Part shown: positions 53,057-61,971 of the stretch, in pieces | Layout: each line of letters begins with the position of its first letter | Position numbering within the stretch: position 1 is the stretch's first letter | NCBI RefSeq assembly: GCF_003171675.1 | Contig: NZ_QFZQ01000010.1 | Location: 62,001 to 126,000, forward strand | DNA: 64,000 nucleotides | Source of the DNA: Reichenbachiella versicolor | Lineage (GTDB): Bacteria > Bacteroidota > Bacteroidia > Cytophagales > Cyclobacteriaceae | Direction: 5' to 3' | Position numbers and translations under genes: made by a program | The notes under the pieces: model-generated | Told to the model about the DNA's origin: nothing | What the model saw: the letters and a program-made list of their open reading frames with translations, nothing else | Database searches by the model: none

Positions 53057-53776
53057 TTGAGACCAACAGTAGACGTATGTATGTCGCCCCAATTAATCGA
53101 TTTGTATGACCTTGAGGGCAAGATAGTGGTAGTCGTAGATGTATTAAGAGCTACGTCAGTTATGGTAACAGCTTTGGCATATGGTGCAAAAAACATTTTA
53201 CCTGTAGCAACACTCGAAGAGGCCAAGCTTCACTTAGGAAATAGAGATAGTATCTGCGCAGCTGAACGAGGAGGTGATAAAGTAGAAGGTTTCCCTTATG
53301 ACAATTCTCCATTTAGTTATATGTGTGATAATGTTAAAGATAAGTGCTTAGTAATGACTACTACTAATGGTACTCTAGCTATAACTAAATCTAGAACAGC
53401 TGAAGATGTTATCATTGGAGCATTTATAAACATTAAGGCGGTAGCTAATTACATTATTAAGAAAAATCAGGATGTAATTATTCATTGTGCTGGGTGGAAA
53501 GGCAAAACCAATATGGAAGATACTCTTTTTGCTGGAGCCCTGATGGATTTACTAAAGGGCACACATGACATGGCATGTGATACTCCGCACATTGCAATGA
53601 ACTACTTTGAGTCTGTTCGTTTAAGCCTCAAAGAAACTATCAAAAACTCCGCACACGCTAAGCGATTAAACAAATTGAGTATTGAGAAAGACATTGAATT
53701 TTGTGCTACTTTAGATGAGTTTTCAGTAGTTCCAAAGCTAGAGGGAGATAAGTTGATTCCGGTACATATGAGCTAA
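53057..53776 (+). CDS. comB: 2-phosphosulfolactate phosphatase family protein
   Basis: ComB removes phosphate from 2-phosphosulfolactate in the coenzyme M / sulfolactate route; in bacteria without coenzyme M the role of the family is uncertain. Diagnostic parts are VDVCMSPQLIDLYDLEGKIVVVVDVLRATSVM, ICAAERGGDKVEGFPYDNSP, MTTTNGTLAI and CAGWKGKTNMEDTLFAGAL. The start is a TTG at 53057, 1 bp after the gcvT stop; the next ATG (53081) would remove the conserved first strand, so TTG is preferred. Confidence 0.88.
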   Translation: MRPTVDVCMSPQLIDLYDLEGKIVVVVDVLRATSVMVTALAYGAKNILPVATLEEAKLHLGNRDSICAAERGGDKVEGFPYDNSPFSYMCDNVKDKCLVMTTTNGTLAITKSRTAEDVIIGAFINIKAVANYIIKKNQDVIIHCAGWKGKTNMEDTLFAGALMDLLKGTHDMACDTPHIAMNYFESVRLSLKETIKNSAHAKRLNKLSIEKDIEFCATLDEFSVVPKLEGDKLIPVHMS

Positions 53777-53777
53777 A

Positions 53778-54476
53778 TTAATTATCTACCTCTACCAACT
53801 TAAATCCTTGACCATGTACTGTTAAAATATGAATAGCCTCTTCTTCTTTTAAGTATTTTCTAAGTTTAGCAATATAAACATCCATACTACGTGCATTAAA
53901 GTAACTATCATCTTTCCAGATGGCTTTTAATGCTATATTTCTGTCTAGAGTACTATTCATATTATCACATAAGATTTTTAATAACTCATTTTCTCTAGAA
54001 GTGAGTTTAACGTCTCCAGAAGGTTTTTGGAGTAAACTTTTGTCGTAATGAAATGTCAATTGCCCTAATTGAAATTTTTGAGTATCTAGCTTATCCGCTC
54101 CATTCGTCGAAGTTCTTTTTAAAATAGCTTGAATCCTCAAGATCAATTCTTCCATACTAAATGGCTTAGTCAAATAGTCATCTGCACCTATTTTAAGTCC
54201 TTTTATAGTATCTTCTTTCATCGACTTAGCCGTCAAAAAAATAATGGGAATATTTGTATTGATCTCTCTAATTTCTTGAGCCAGCGTAAACCCATCTTTC
54301 TTTGGCATCATGACATCTAAAATGCAAAAGTCGAATTTCTCCTGATTGAAGGCTGTAAAACCTGCTTCACCATCAGTACAAAGCTTCGTTTCAAAGCCTT
54401 TGAGTTCTAGGTATTCATTTAAAATCTGCCCTAGATTAGGATCATCTTCTACAATTAGTATTCTAGTCATTGTCAT
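53778..54476 (-). CDS. OmpR-family response regulator, 232 aa
   Basis: The receiver domain has the acidic pair in ILIVEDD, phospho-acceptor D54 (FCILDVMMPKKDG), Thr in FLTAKS and Lys in DYLTKPFSMEEL. A winged-helix DNA-binding domain follows (about 135-232; LTSRENELLKILCDNMNSTLDRNIALKAIWKDDSYFNARSMDVYIAKLRKYL). The RprY-like type is common in Bacteroidota. The start overlaps the kinase gene by 14 bp, so the two form a coupled two-component pair. Targets are unknown. Confidence 0.94.
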   Translation of the reverse strand: MTMTRILIVEDDPNLGQILNEYLELKGFETKLCTDGEAGFTAFNQEKFDFCILDVMMPKKDGFTLAQEIREINTNIPIIFLTAKSMKEDTIKGLKIGADDYLTKPFSMEELILRIQAILKRTSTNGADKLDTQKFQLGQLTFHYDKSLLQKPSGDVKLTSRENELLKILCDNMNSTLDRNIALKAIWKDDSYFNARSMDVYIAKLRKYLKEEEAIHILTVHGQGFKLVEVDN

Positions 54477-56076
54477 CTACTTTTAGATACGGAATTTTGA
54501 GAATAAAAGTACTTCCTTTTGATATTTCACTTTTAGCTTCGATATGTCCACCATGAGCCTCTACCATACTTTTAACATAAGCAAGACCCAAGCCAAACCC
54601 TTTAACATCGTGCCGATTTCCTGTAGGCACTCTATAAAATTTCTCAAAAACCCTAGCTAGATGTTCTTTGCTCATCCCTATTCCTTGATCCTTTACTGAG
54701 ATATATAAGTGTTCAGATCTATCATAAGTCTCCACCTCAATTTTTGGTTCGTAAGTAGAATATTTATTAGCATTATCCACCAAGTTGTAAATCATATTTG
54801 TCAAGTGCATTAAATCAGCCCTTACAACTTTTTTAACAGCATTGAATTTTGTAGATACTATTCCAGATTTACTGGTAATCTGAATACTAATACTTTCAAG
54901 AACATTGGTAATCACTTCATGAACATCTACAGATTCTAGTTTTAGTTCAAAATCGTTTTTATCAATAACAGCCATCTGTAGCACTTTTTCCACTTGTTTT
55001 CCAAGTCTATTATTTTCATCATCGATAATCTTAAGATACTTAAATGTTAAAGCTGCTGACCCTTGAATATCTTTATCTTGTAAAGCTTCACAAGCTAAAG
55101 ACACAGTAGAAATAGGAGTTTTAAATTCATGAGTCATATTATTGATGAAATCATTTTTGATCTCTGAAAGCTTCTTTTGCTTAAAAATTGTATGAATTGC
55201 ATACCAAAAACATGCTAGAATAATGGCTATGAAAAGCACGGAAGAGGATAGAGTCCACCAAATTTTACCTACAATAAAGCTAATCTGATCTGGAAAGTAT
55301 ATAGACACATACCCAGCTTCTCCCAATACATCGTTTGGAAAAAGGTATGCTTTCATTTCAGAGGAGAGTACTTCCTCCACTGATTTAACACGTTCTTGAT
55401 AAATAATCTCCTTAGAAACGGGATCGAATACAACAAACTGATAGTCAATATCTATCCCACGATCTTCCAAGTGGCTTCTAATCAAAGAATCTAACTCATC
55501 AAACTTAACCCGTTCTTCTAATGTTCGTTCCTTCGAAAATAATCGGTGCATAGCTAGCTGAACGTACTCAGACTTTTTGGCTATCTGGTCAAGTTTCTTT
55601 TGATATACTTTCCGATTAGTGATGATAGTATCTTTTTGTTCTATTTCAAGTTTTGTAGAAGTTGAAGGTTTTATGTCATCCCTAATACGAATAGAAACAT
55701 CTTTTAAATTCCCTTCTTCCTCACTGTTGAAATAGAAACTTAACCAATCAGGAGTACTATCCGCATACTGCAAATAATCCTTTATTTCAATTACCTTTTT
55801 TTTGAAAGTACTTTCAACAAGCTCTATTTTATTTGAATCACTACTTGAAAGACTTTTATATATAAACTCGGTATGAAAATTATCGATAGTCACTTCAAGG
55901 GCTTCTTGTTTTTCAAGCTTAGCCGTAACAGCATTTAGCGCTTCTTGTACATCACCTTTAAATGCATCGTTGTTGGCTTGAATTATATTACCAACCCAGT
56001 GAATTTGAAAAGAAACTAAGCCAACTAAGGAAACACCAACAAAAAAGATAAGAAGTCTAATTGAGTACTTGTTCAT
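54463..56076 (-). CDS. sensor histidine kinase, 537 aa
   Basis: Start at MNKYSIRLL (56076), which places the first membrane helix (about 5-25) at the N terminus. A periplasmic sensor of about 240 residues follows, then a second helix (about 273-296), a DHp domain with THEFKTPIS (H316) and a HATPase with NLVDNANKYS, KDQGIGM, FEKFYRVPTGNRHDVKGFGLGLAYVKSM and GSTFILKIP. RprX-like. It signals to the regulator encoded next to it. The stimulus cannot be read from the sensor region. Confidence 0.94.
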   Translation of the reverse strand: MNKYSIRLLIFFVGVSLVGLVSFQIHWVGNIIQANNDAFKGDVQEALNAVTAKLEKQEALEVTIDNFHTEFIYKSLSSSDSNKIELVESTFKKKVIEIKDYLQYADSTPDWLSFYFNSEEEGNLKDVSIRIRDDIKPSTSTKLEIEQKDTIITNRKVYQKKLDQIAKKSEYVQLAMHRLFSKERTLEERVKFDELDSLIRSHLEDRGIDIDYQFVVFDPVSKEIIYQERVKSVEEVLSSEMKAYLFPNDVLGEAGYVSIYFPDQISFIVGKIWWTLSSSVLFIAIILACFWYAIHTIFKQKKLSEIKNDFINNMTHEFKTPISTVSLACEALQDKDIQGSAALTFKYLKIIDDENNRLGKQVEKVLQMAVIDKNDFELKLESVDVHEVITNVLESISIQITSKSGIVSTKFNAVKKVVRADLMHLTNMIYNLVDNANKYSTYEPKIEVETYDRSEHLYISVKDQGIGMSKEHLARVFEKFYRVPTGNRHDVKGFGLGLAYVKSMVEAHGGHIEAKSEISKGSTFILKIPYLKVDDND

Positions 56077-56149
56077 TACCTCCAAAAGTACGTATGAATA
56101 CACCTACCAGACATGAATTTAACTTTTTTTAACCCTACTGAATGAGCAC

Positions 56150-56174
56150 AAAAAAAGGTCTCTATAAGACCTTT
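56150..56174 (-). terminator. pheS terminator
   Basis: AAAGGTCT (56154-56161) pairs with AGACCTTT (56167-56174); on the minus strand a T-run follows. It starts 6 bp past the pheS stop. Confidence 0.75.
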
Positions 56175-56179
56175 ATATT

Positions 56180-57202
56180 TTAAAACGTTCCTTCGAACTG
56201 TTTTAAGAACCTTACATCATTTTCTGAGAAGAGCCTCAAATCATTAATTTGATACTTGAGCATTGTTATTCTCTCTATTCCCATACCAAATGCGAAGCCT
56301 GTATATTCTTCAGGGTCTATACCACAGCTCTTGAGTACATTAGGATCAACCATACCACAGCCCCCTATTTCTACCCAAGTTGTTCCTTTACAAACGTTGC
56401 AACCCTTTCCTCCACAAATGAAGCAGCTTATATCTATTTCAGCACTTGGTTCGGTGAATGGAAAATAAGACGGTCTGAATCTTACTTTAGTATCTGCCCC
56501 AAAAAGCTCACGAACGAAATGATAAACTGTATCTTTCAAATCTTTGAAACCTACATTTTTGTCTACATAAAGCCCCTCCACCTGATGAAAGAAACAATGT
56601 GCTCGAGCAGAAATAGCTTCATTTCTATATACACGACCAGGCATAATTGATCGAAAAGGAGGTGTATTTCCTTCCATTAATCTAGCCTGTACATTTGACG
56701 TATGAGTCCTCAAAACCTTATCAGGCCCCTTTTCTATAAAAAAAGTATCCTGCATTTCTCTTGCTGGGTGGTTTTCGGGAAAGTTTAAAGCAGTGAAATT
56801 GTAGAAATCCTCTTCTATTTCAGGGCCACTTGCTACATTAAATCCCATTCTTTCAAATATCTCAATGATCTTATTACGAGTAATTGTCAATGGATGAATA
56901 CTACCTGTCTCTCCGGGTATATTTGGTAAGGTCATATCGACAACCTCACTCATATCTGGACCAGCACTATCCAGTGCGTCAACCAATGTTTGGAACTTCT
57001 CTTGTGCCTGATTCTTTAATTCATTTAACGCCTGACCAAACGCCTTTTTCTGCTCATTAGGAACATTTCTAAAATCATTAAACAACTCTGAGACTACACT
57101 CTTCTTGCTTATAAATTTCATTCTGAATTGCTCCAACTCATCCCTTGTAGATGCTTTGGCATCTTGCAACAACTTTTTGTATTCTTCTACTTTTTCAAAC
57201 AT
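56180..57202 (-). CDS. pheS: phenylalanine-tRNA ligase alpha subunit
   Basis: Charges tRNA-Phe together with PheT. An N-terminal coiled coil (1-85) is followed by the class II catalytic core: HPLTITRNKIIEIFERMGF, DTFFIEKG..VLRTHTS (motif 2 region), RFRPSYFPFTEPSAEID and GCGMVDPNVLKSCGIDPEEYTGFAFGMGIERITML (motif 3). A CFICGGKGCNVC cysteine cluster precedes it. Length of 340 residues is normal. pheT is not adjacent, as the gene is alone between terminators. Confidence 0.96.
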   Translation of the reverse strand: MFEKVEEYKKLLQDAKASTRDELEQFRMKFISKKSVVSELFNDFRNVPNEQKKAFGQALNELKNQAQEKFQTLVDALDSAGPDMSEVVDMTLPNIPGETGSIHPLTITRNKIIEIFERMGFNVASGPEIEEDFYNFTALNFPENHPAREMQDTFFIEKGPDKVLRTHTSNVQARLMEGNTPPFRSIMPGRVYRNEAISARAHCFFHQVEGLYVDKNVGFKDLKDTVYHFVRELFGADTKVRFRPSYFPFTEPSAEIDISCFICGGKGCNVCKGTTWVEIGGCGMVDPNVLKSCGIDPEEYTGFAFGMGIERITMLKYQINDLRLFSENDVRFLKQFEGTF

Positions 57203-57303
57203 AGCGTCTGGATTTAGACTGCGAATTTACAAGGAGTCAGCGAGAGAATGATAAAAAACTAAGCTTTTGCTAACGTAGTTAATTTAGAAATTATCCCTCT
57301 GAG

Positions 57304-57338
57304 GAAAAAAGAGTTCCAGAACGGGTTTGTTCTGGAAC
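57304..57338 (-). terminator. terminator of the flavoprotein gene
   Basis: GTTCCAGAAC (57313-57322) pairs with GTTCTGGAAC (57329-57338) around GGGTTT. On the minus strand CTCTTTTTTCC follows. Confidence 0.75.
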
Positions 57339-57400
57339 CTAGCAACGCATGGAAAAGTTAATTAAAAAGTAAATTAGATGGGCAAATCTGCTCCTGACTC

Positions 57401-57440
57401 ACTTACGAATCCTGCCAAAAACTTACAGATCCTGCCAAAA
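57401..57440. repeat. tandem 20-bp intergenic repeat (two units)
   Basis: ACTTACGAATCCTGCCAAAA is followed directly by ACTTACAGATCCTGCCAAAA (two differences). Related units occur at 33173-33216. It lies in the gap between the flavoprotein stop and its terminator. Confidence 0.65.
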
Positions 57441-57464
57441 ATTCAATTTTTTAAAAGTTTTTAA

Positions 57465-58673
57465 TTACCTGAGTCTCGCTGCCACGTAAGCTGTAGTCCA
57501 AGCAGCTTGAAAATTATAACCTCCTGTGATACCATCTATATCAAGTATCTCTCCAGCAAAGTAAAGACCCGATACTTCTTTACTCTGCATAGTCTTTGCG
57601 TCAATACTATCCCATGCGATTCCCCCACAAGTCACGAACTCCTCTTTAAATGTCGTTTTACCTTTAACATCATATACATCATTAGTCAAAGTGTTTAATA
57701 GTTTATTGATCCCTTTTTTACCTAATTCAGACCATTTTTTTTTAACTGGTAAATTAGACTTACTGATTATGTACACCCATAGTTTTTCTGTCACACCGAA
57801 AGGTTTATAATTAAGCAATTGCTTGTTGGGATTACCTTTTACTATCTGATTCAAGTTTTCAGAAACCTCCTCAAAACTCAAGCCTCCAGTCCAGTTAATT
57901 TGTATTTTAAAAAGGTAATCCTTAATAGCTAAATCTCTTGCCCCAAATGCCGAAAGTTTCAATATCGCTGGACCACTAAATCCCCAATGGGTAACAAGAA
58001 GTGGCCCAGTAGCTTTAAGTTTTGTACCCTGCACTGAAACTTGAGCATTCTTACAAACCGAACCTTGTAACTTTCTTAAAGACCAGTCATCAATATTAAA
58101 GGTAAATAATGATGGAACTGGATCTGAAATTTTATGACCTAGACTATACAGCCATTTCAGCCCTTCTACTTTTGGAGATCCTCCAGTTGCTACTATTACT
58201 TTGTCGTATTTTTCTTCTTCCTCGTTTACTACTAATGTGATTGCCATATTACTTTCTGTAATAATTTGACTAACTGCAGCACTAGTGCGTATTTTCACTC
58301 CTAACACATCTGTCTGCGACCGAAAACAATCGATAATAGTTTGAGAGCTGTCAGATATTGGAAATACTCTACCATCTGACTCCTCCTTCAGTAATACCCC
58401 TTTTTCTGCAAACCATTTCTGTACCTCGACATTACTAAATTCCCTGAAGAGTTTTTTGAGTTTATTCGCTCCTCTAGGATAACCTTTTACAAGTTCCAGA
58501 ATAGTTTTTGCACCATTTGTCACATTACATCTTCCGCCTCCAGATACTTTTACTTTAGCCAAGGTCTTTTTACTCTTCTCCAGAATTTGCACTTTGGCTT
58601 CAGGGTAATTTTCCACAACCTGGATGGCCGCAAAAAAACCCGCGGCCCCTCCTCCTATAATAGCTACTTTCAT
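57465..58673 (-). CDS. NAD(P)/FAD-dependent oxidoreductase, HI0933/BaiN-like
   Basis: Start at MKVAIIGGGAAGFFAA (58673), giving about 402 residues. It has the N-terminal Rossmann GxGxxG FAD site, KVSGGGRCNVTNG (the family hallmark), a VIVATGGSPKVEG segment and the C-terminal VTCGGIAWDSIDAKTMQSKEVSGLYFAGEILDIDGITGGYNFQAAW. The reaction of this group (YhiN/HI0933) is not established in most bacteria. It reads alone, with a hairpin terminator after the repeat at 57401-57440. Confidence 0.88.
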   Translation of the reverse strand: MKVAIIGGGAAGFFAAIQVVENYPEAKVQILEKSKKTLAKVKVSGGGRCNVTNGAKTILELVKGYPRGANKLKKLFREFSNVEVQKWFAEKGVLLKEESDGRVFPISDSSQTIIDCFRSQTDVLGVKIRTSAAVSQIITESNMAITLVVNEEEEKYDKVIVATGGSPKVEGLKWLYSLGHKISDPVPSLFTFNIDDWSLRKLQGSVCKNAQVSVQGTKLKATGPLLVTHWGFSGPAILKLSAFGARDLAIKDYLFKIQINWTGGLSFEEVSENLNQIVKGNPNKQLLNYKPFGVTEKLWVYIISKSNLPVKKKWSELGKKGINKLLNTLTNDVYDVKGKTTFKEEFVTCGGIAWDSIDAKTMQSKEVSGLYFAGEILDIDGITGGYNFQAAWTTAYVAARLR

Positions 58674-58810
58674 GCTCAAAGTTCTATGAATAAAAGCTGG
58701 AATAAAACTCAACTAACAAAGAGCTGATTATAAACTATTTGAATTAAATTTTAAGAGTTTTAACGCCAATGGAACGATTTTCATTTAGCCTCCGTTTAGC
58801 AAATAAACAT

Positions 58811-59479
58811 ATGAACAAAGACATGAAACATTTCAATCAACTAATCGCAGCGCTATTCATATTTATTGTTTCTCTTTCAGGATGTATAGAAGAAGACTCT
58901 GAAGAAATGATGGAAACTGAAATGCAAGATTCCAACAATGTCAATGATCAAAATGATCAACAAGGAACGGATACAGGATCCGAAGACATGACAGATGATG
59001 ATAGCACAAATAATAACGATGACAACAATTCTGATGAAGATGACAACACAGATAACCCATCAAGCTTAGGAGCTGCTCCTGAATTTAGTCTTACATCTGT
59101 AAATGGAGGAACAGTAAGTTTATCTGATTTTTCAGGTGACCCTTTAATTATCTTTTTTTTCGGTAATAGTTGCCCTAATTGTATTAGTGCTGGCCCTGAC
59201 ATTGAATCTCAATTGAATCAAAAATATGCAGGTAGTAATGTTGCACTAATAGGAATAGACACTTGGGGAGGTAGTAATACTAATTCAGTTGGATCTTTTC
59301 AGAAAAGCGCAAAAGTGACCTTCGACCTCTTACTCAATGGTTCATCAACAGCAAGCAACTTTGAATCTAGATACGACAGACTAGTTGTGGTAGATGGAAA
59401 GGGAGACATTGTTTTCAAGGGGTCTCGAAACGCAATAAATGACATTAACAACGTAATTTCTACAATCAACAAGCTATAA
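58811..59479 (+). CDS. lipoprotein with thioredoxin-like (CPNC) domain and acidic linker, about 222 aa
   Basis: The start at 58811 (or ATG at 58823) places the lipoprotein signal peptide at the N terminus, with lipobox LSGC. About 65 residues of Asp/Asn/Glu-rich low-complexity linker follow, then a TlpA/AhpC-type thioredoxin fold with APEFSLTSVNGGTVSLSDF, the redox pair in GNSCPNC and VVVDGKGDIVFKG. It is a tandem paralogue of the next gene. It probably acts in the periplasm or at the cell surface on disulfides or peroxides; the substrate is unknown. Confidence 0.8.
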   Translation: MNKDMKHFNQLIAALFIFIVSLSGCIEEDSEEMMETEMQDSNNVNDQNDQQGTDTGSEDMTDDDSTNNNDDNNSDEDDNTDNPSSLGAAPEFSLTSVNGGTVSLSDFSGDPLIIFFFGNSCPNCISAGPDIESQLNQKYAGSNVALIGIDTWGGSNTNSVGSFQKSAKVTFDLLLNGSSTASNFESRYDRLVVVDGKGDIVFKGSRNAINDINNVISTINKL

Positions 59480-59486
59480 CATTCAC

Positions 59487-60005
59487 ATGAAAAACTTATT
59501 TCTTATACTTATTCTAACAGCCTTTTCTATAACTTATTTGACTAGCTGTACAGAAGATTCGGAAGACAATAATCTTCCAGACACCAGTACTAATGGTTCC
59601 ACAGCCCCAGCATTCACTTTGACATCCGTGGATGGAGGAGAATCAAGTCTTTCAGACTTTAATGGTTCGCCGGTTATTATATTCTTTTTTGGAGATGAAT
59701 GTCCACTTTGTAAAGCTGCTGCTCCAAGTATTGAATCTGAACTTGCTCAAAAATATAAAGATACTGACGTGGCTATAATTGGGATTGATACATGGAATGG
59801 AACTCGAAGTTCTGTGGCTAGTTTTAGATCATCTACAGGAGTAAGTTTTGATTTACTCTTAAATGGAAGTGAGGTGGCTAAAAACTATGGTACTACTTTT
59901 GATCGACTAGTTGTAATAGATGCTGAAGGGAATATTGCTTTCAAAGGAAGATCAAGTGCAGACAACGACATAGACAATGTTATTTCGACTATTGAAGGAT
60001 TATAA
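59487..60005 (+). CDS. lipoprotein with thioredoxin-like (CPLC) domain, 172 aa
   Basis: Signal peptide with lipobox LTSC, a short linker, then APAFTLTSVDGGESSLSDF and the redox site GDECPLC. The C-terminal half (VAIIGIDTWNG...GVSFDLLLNG...FDRLVVIDAEGNIAFKG) matches the preceding protein closely, so the pair arose by tandem duplication; only the long acidic linker is missing here. It lies 7 bp after the first and 1 bp before the third thioredoxin-like gene. Confidence 0.82.
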   Translation: MKNLFLILILTAFSITYLTSCTEDSEDNNLPDTSTNGSTAPAFTLTSVDGGESSLSDFNGSPVIIFFFGDECPLCKAAAPSIESELAQKYKDTDVAIIGIDTWNGTRSSVASFRSSTGVSFDLLLNGSEVAKNYGTTFDRLVVIDAEGNIAFKGRSSADNDIDNVISTIEGL

Positions 60006-60006
60006 A

Positions 60007-60489
60007 ATGAAAAAAATATTTACTACCATAATTGTGGTTTGTGCCTTTGCTACTGTGCAGGCACAAACCATTAAAAACTACACTCTTCAAAACATTGAAA
60101 ATCAAAGAGTCAATTTACATGACATAAAAGGAGATAAGCTTACGGTCATCGATTTTTGGACGACCTGGTGCAGACCTTGTAAAAAAGCAATTCCTCAACT
60201 CAACAAAATATATAAGCAGTATAAAGGAAAAGGAGTACAAGTCATAGGACTAAATAGTGATGGACCAAGAACAGTAGCTAAAGTACCTACTGTTAGTAAA
60301 GGGCTTCAGATACAATATCCAATTTTAATAGATATGAACTCAGAAATCATGAATGCTCATAACTTCTCAACTTTCCCAACCTTGGTAATAGTGGATGAAA
60401 CTTTTAAAATTAAATATATCCATGAGGGTTTTGTACCTGGAGATGAAGAAGAAATCATTTCAGCTATTGAAAAACAACTTACTAAATAA
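60007..60489 (+). CDS. TlpA-like periplasmic thioredoxin, 160 aa
   Basis: The start at 60007 gives a Sec signal peptide (KKIFTTIIVVCAFATVQAQ) and no lipobox. The fold is TlpA/ResA-like with the classical site WTTWCRPCKKA and a cis-Pro segment FSTFPTLVIVDE. It begins 1 bp after the stop of the CPLC lipoprotein, in one operon. It probably reduces or oxidises periplasmic thiols, perhaps those of the two lipoproteins; this is inference. Confidence 0.88.
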   Translation: MKKIFTTIIVVCAFATVQAQTIKNYTLQNIENQRVNLHDIKGDKLTVIDFWTTWCRPCKKAIPQLNKIYKQYKGKGVQVIGLNSDGPRTVAKVPTVSKGLQIQYPILIDMNSEIMNAHNFSTFPTLVIVDETFKIKYIHEGFVPGDEEEIISAIEKQLTK

Positions 60490-60495
60490 GTACCC

Positions 60496-61971
60496 TTGAA
60501 AAAACTTGCATTATTACTACTTATCTTGAATCTAATAGGTTCTACAATTCCCTTATTGGCTCAACTCAGTGGTCAAAATATTGCTGAATTTAGATATGGA
60601 GAAAATCCCGAATTTGATGATTCACAAAATTCTGTATCTATTTACGATAGATTGGTAATTGACTATGATTACAATCAATTTAAATTGGGGTTTACTGTGG
60701 AACAATATTGGTCTCAATTTGATGAGCGCAATTACATAGCCCCTAATCAAGTTCGTCTTCAATATAAATCTGATAACTGGGATGTCAAACTTGGAAATTT
60801 CTATGAAATATTAGGTAGAGGTACAATGATGCGTGCTTTTCAGGTTCCAGGCGCCGTTTTAGATGATCTTGGAGATAAAACCAGATCATATTTTCATAGA
60901 GACTTCGTAGGTGGGTTGGTAAAATATCAGCAAGAAAATTGGTCTGTAAAAGCCTTAGCTGGCCAGCCTCTGCAATACGTTTTCACTCCTTTACAAGATT
61001 ATGAAATCAGAAGACCTGACTCAGTAGCAGTTGTAGGTGGAGACTACCAACTCAAATCACATAAAGTCGAATATAACATTATGTACTTAACCAATGATGC
61101 TGGAGAAAAATACTATTCAATGACCAACTTATCAGGCAAAATCCTTCAAAACCTTAGCTATTACACTGAACTTACATTTGATCACGCTAATGGGATTATT
61201 GGTGATAATGAATCTTATGCATGGTACTTCAATTTAAATTATAACATAGGAGCTCTAAGTTTATCTGGTGAATACAAAGACTATAAGAATATAATACTCG
61301 GACAAGCAGAAGCGTTTAACGAACCCCCAGCTTTAGTCAAACAACATACTTATAGAACTTTAAACAGGAGTACTCATATACCTCTTCCCACTTACGAGGA
61401 AGGTTGGCAGTTAGAAGCTGTATACTTTTTTCCTAATGCTAGTACGCTCACCTTTAATCATGCTGCAGCCATTAATCAACTTGGGGCAGACAACCCTGTG
61501 TTCACTGAATATTTCTTAGAATATGGCACTTATATCGGAGAAACATTGGATACTAAGTTCTATATTGACTATTCTAATTCTGAATTTAATGGTGAACTAG
61601 ATAGATATGGAATTGGATTTGATATTGACTATGCTTTAGATAAGTCAACAATAAATATTGAGTGGGAATACCAGACGTTTGAACGTTTTGGAACTCAAGT
61701 CAACAATACATTAGTATCTCTTGGATACAGTAAAGGGTCCAAATTCTCTGCTTCTGTCTTAACAGAATACAGTGATGATGCCAATATCATCGAAGAAAGT
61801 CAAGATTTCAAGTTTTGGGTAGGAACTAATGTTAAATGGAAGCCTAGCTTTAAAGACACTTTCTTACTCTTTGCAGGAACTCGTCGAGGTGGACCAGCAT
61901 GTACATCTGGTGTATGTTATGAGATTCTAGATTTTGAAGGAGTAGAGTTAAGATATACTAGAAGATTATGA
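60496..61971 (+). CDS. DUF6029-like outer-membrane beta-barrel protein, 491 aa
   Basis: The start is a TTG at 60496 directly before KKLALLLLILNLIGSTIPLLAQ, a signal peptide; no ATG is available there. The mature protein is a series of amphipathic, aromatic-rich strands ending with an aromatic/basic terminus (VELRYTRRL), as in barrels. The segment NFYEILGRGTMMRAFQVPGAVLDDLGD is like DUF6029 proteins. It closes the redox operon, 6 bp after the TlpA-like gene, so it may carry a substrate or partner for these thioredoxins. Confidence 0.75.
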   Translation: MKKLALLLLILNLIGSTIPLLAQLSGQNIAEFRYGENPEFDDSQNSVSIYDRLVIDYDYNQFKLGFTVEQYWSQFDERNYIAPNQVRLQYKSDNWDVKLGNFYEILGRGTMMRAFQVPGAVLDDLGDKTRSYFHRDFVGGLVKYQQENWSVKALAGQPLQYVFTPLQDYEIRRPDSVAVVGGDYQLKSHKVEYNIMYLTNDAGEKYYSMTNLSGKILQNLSYYTELTFDHANGIIGDNESYAWYFNLNYNIGALSLSGEYKDYKNIILGQAEAFNEPPALVKQHTYRTLNRSTHIPLPTYEEGWQLEAVYFFPNASTLTFNHAAAINQLGADNPVFTEYFLEYGTYIGETLDTKFYIDYSNSEFNGELDRYGIGFDIDYALDKSTINIEWEYQTFERFGTQVNNTLVSLGYSKGSKFSASVLTEYSDDANIIEESQDFKFWVGTNVKWKPSFKDTFLLFAGTRRGGPACTSGVCYEILDFEGVELRYTRRL

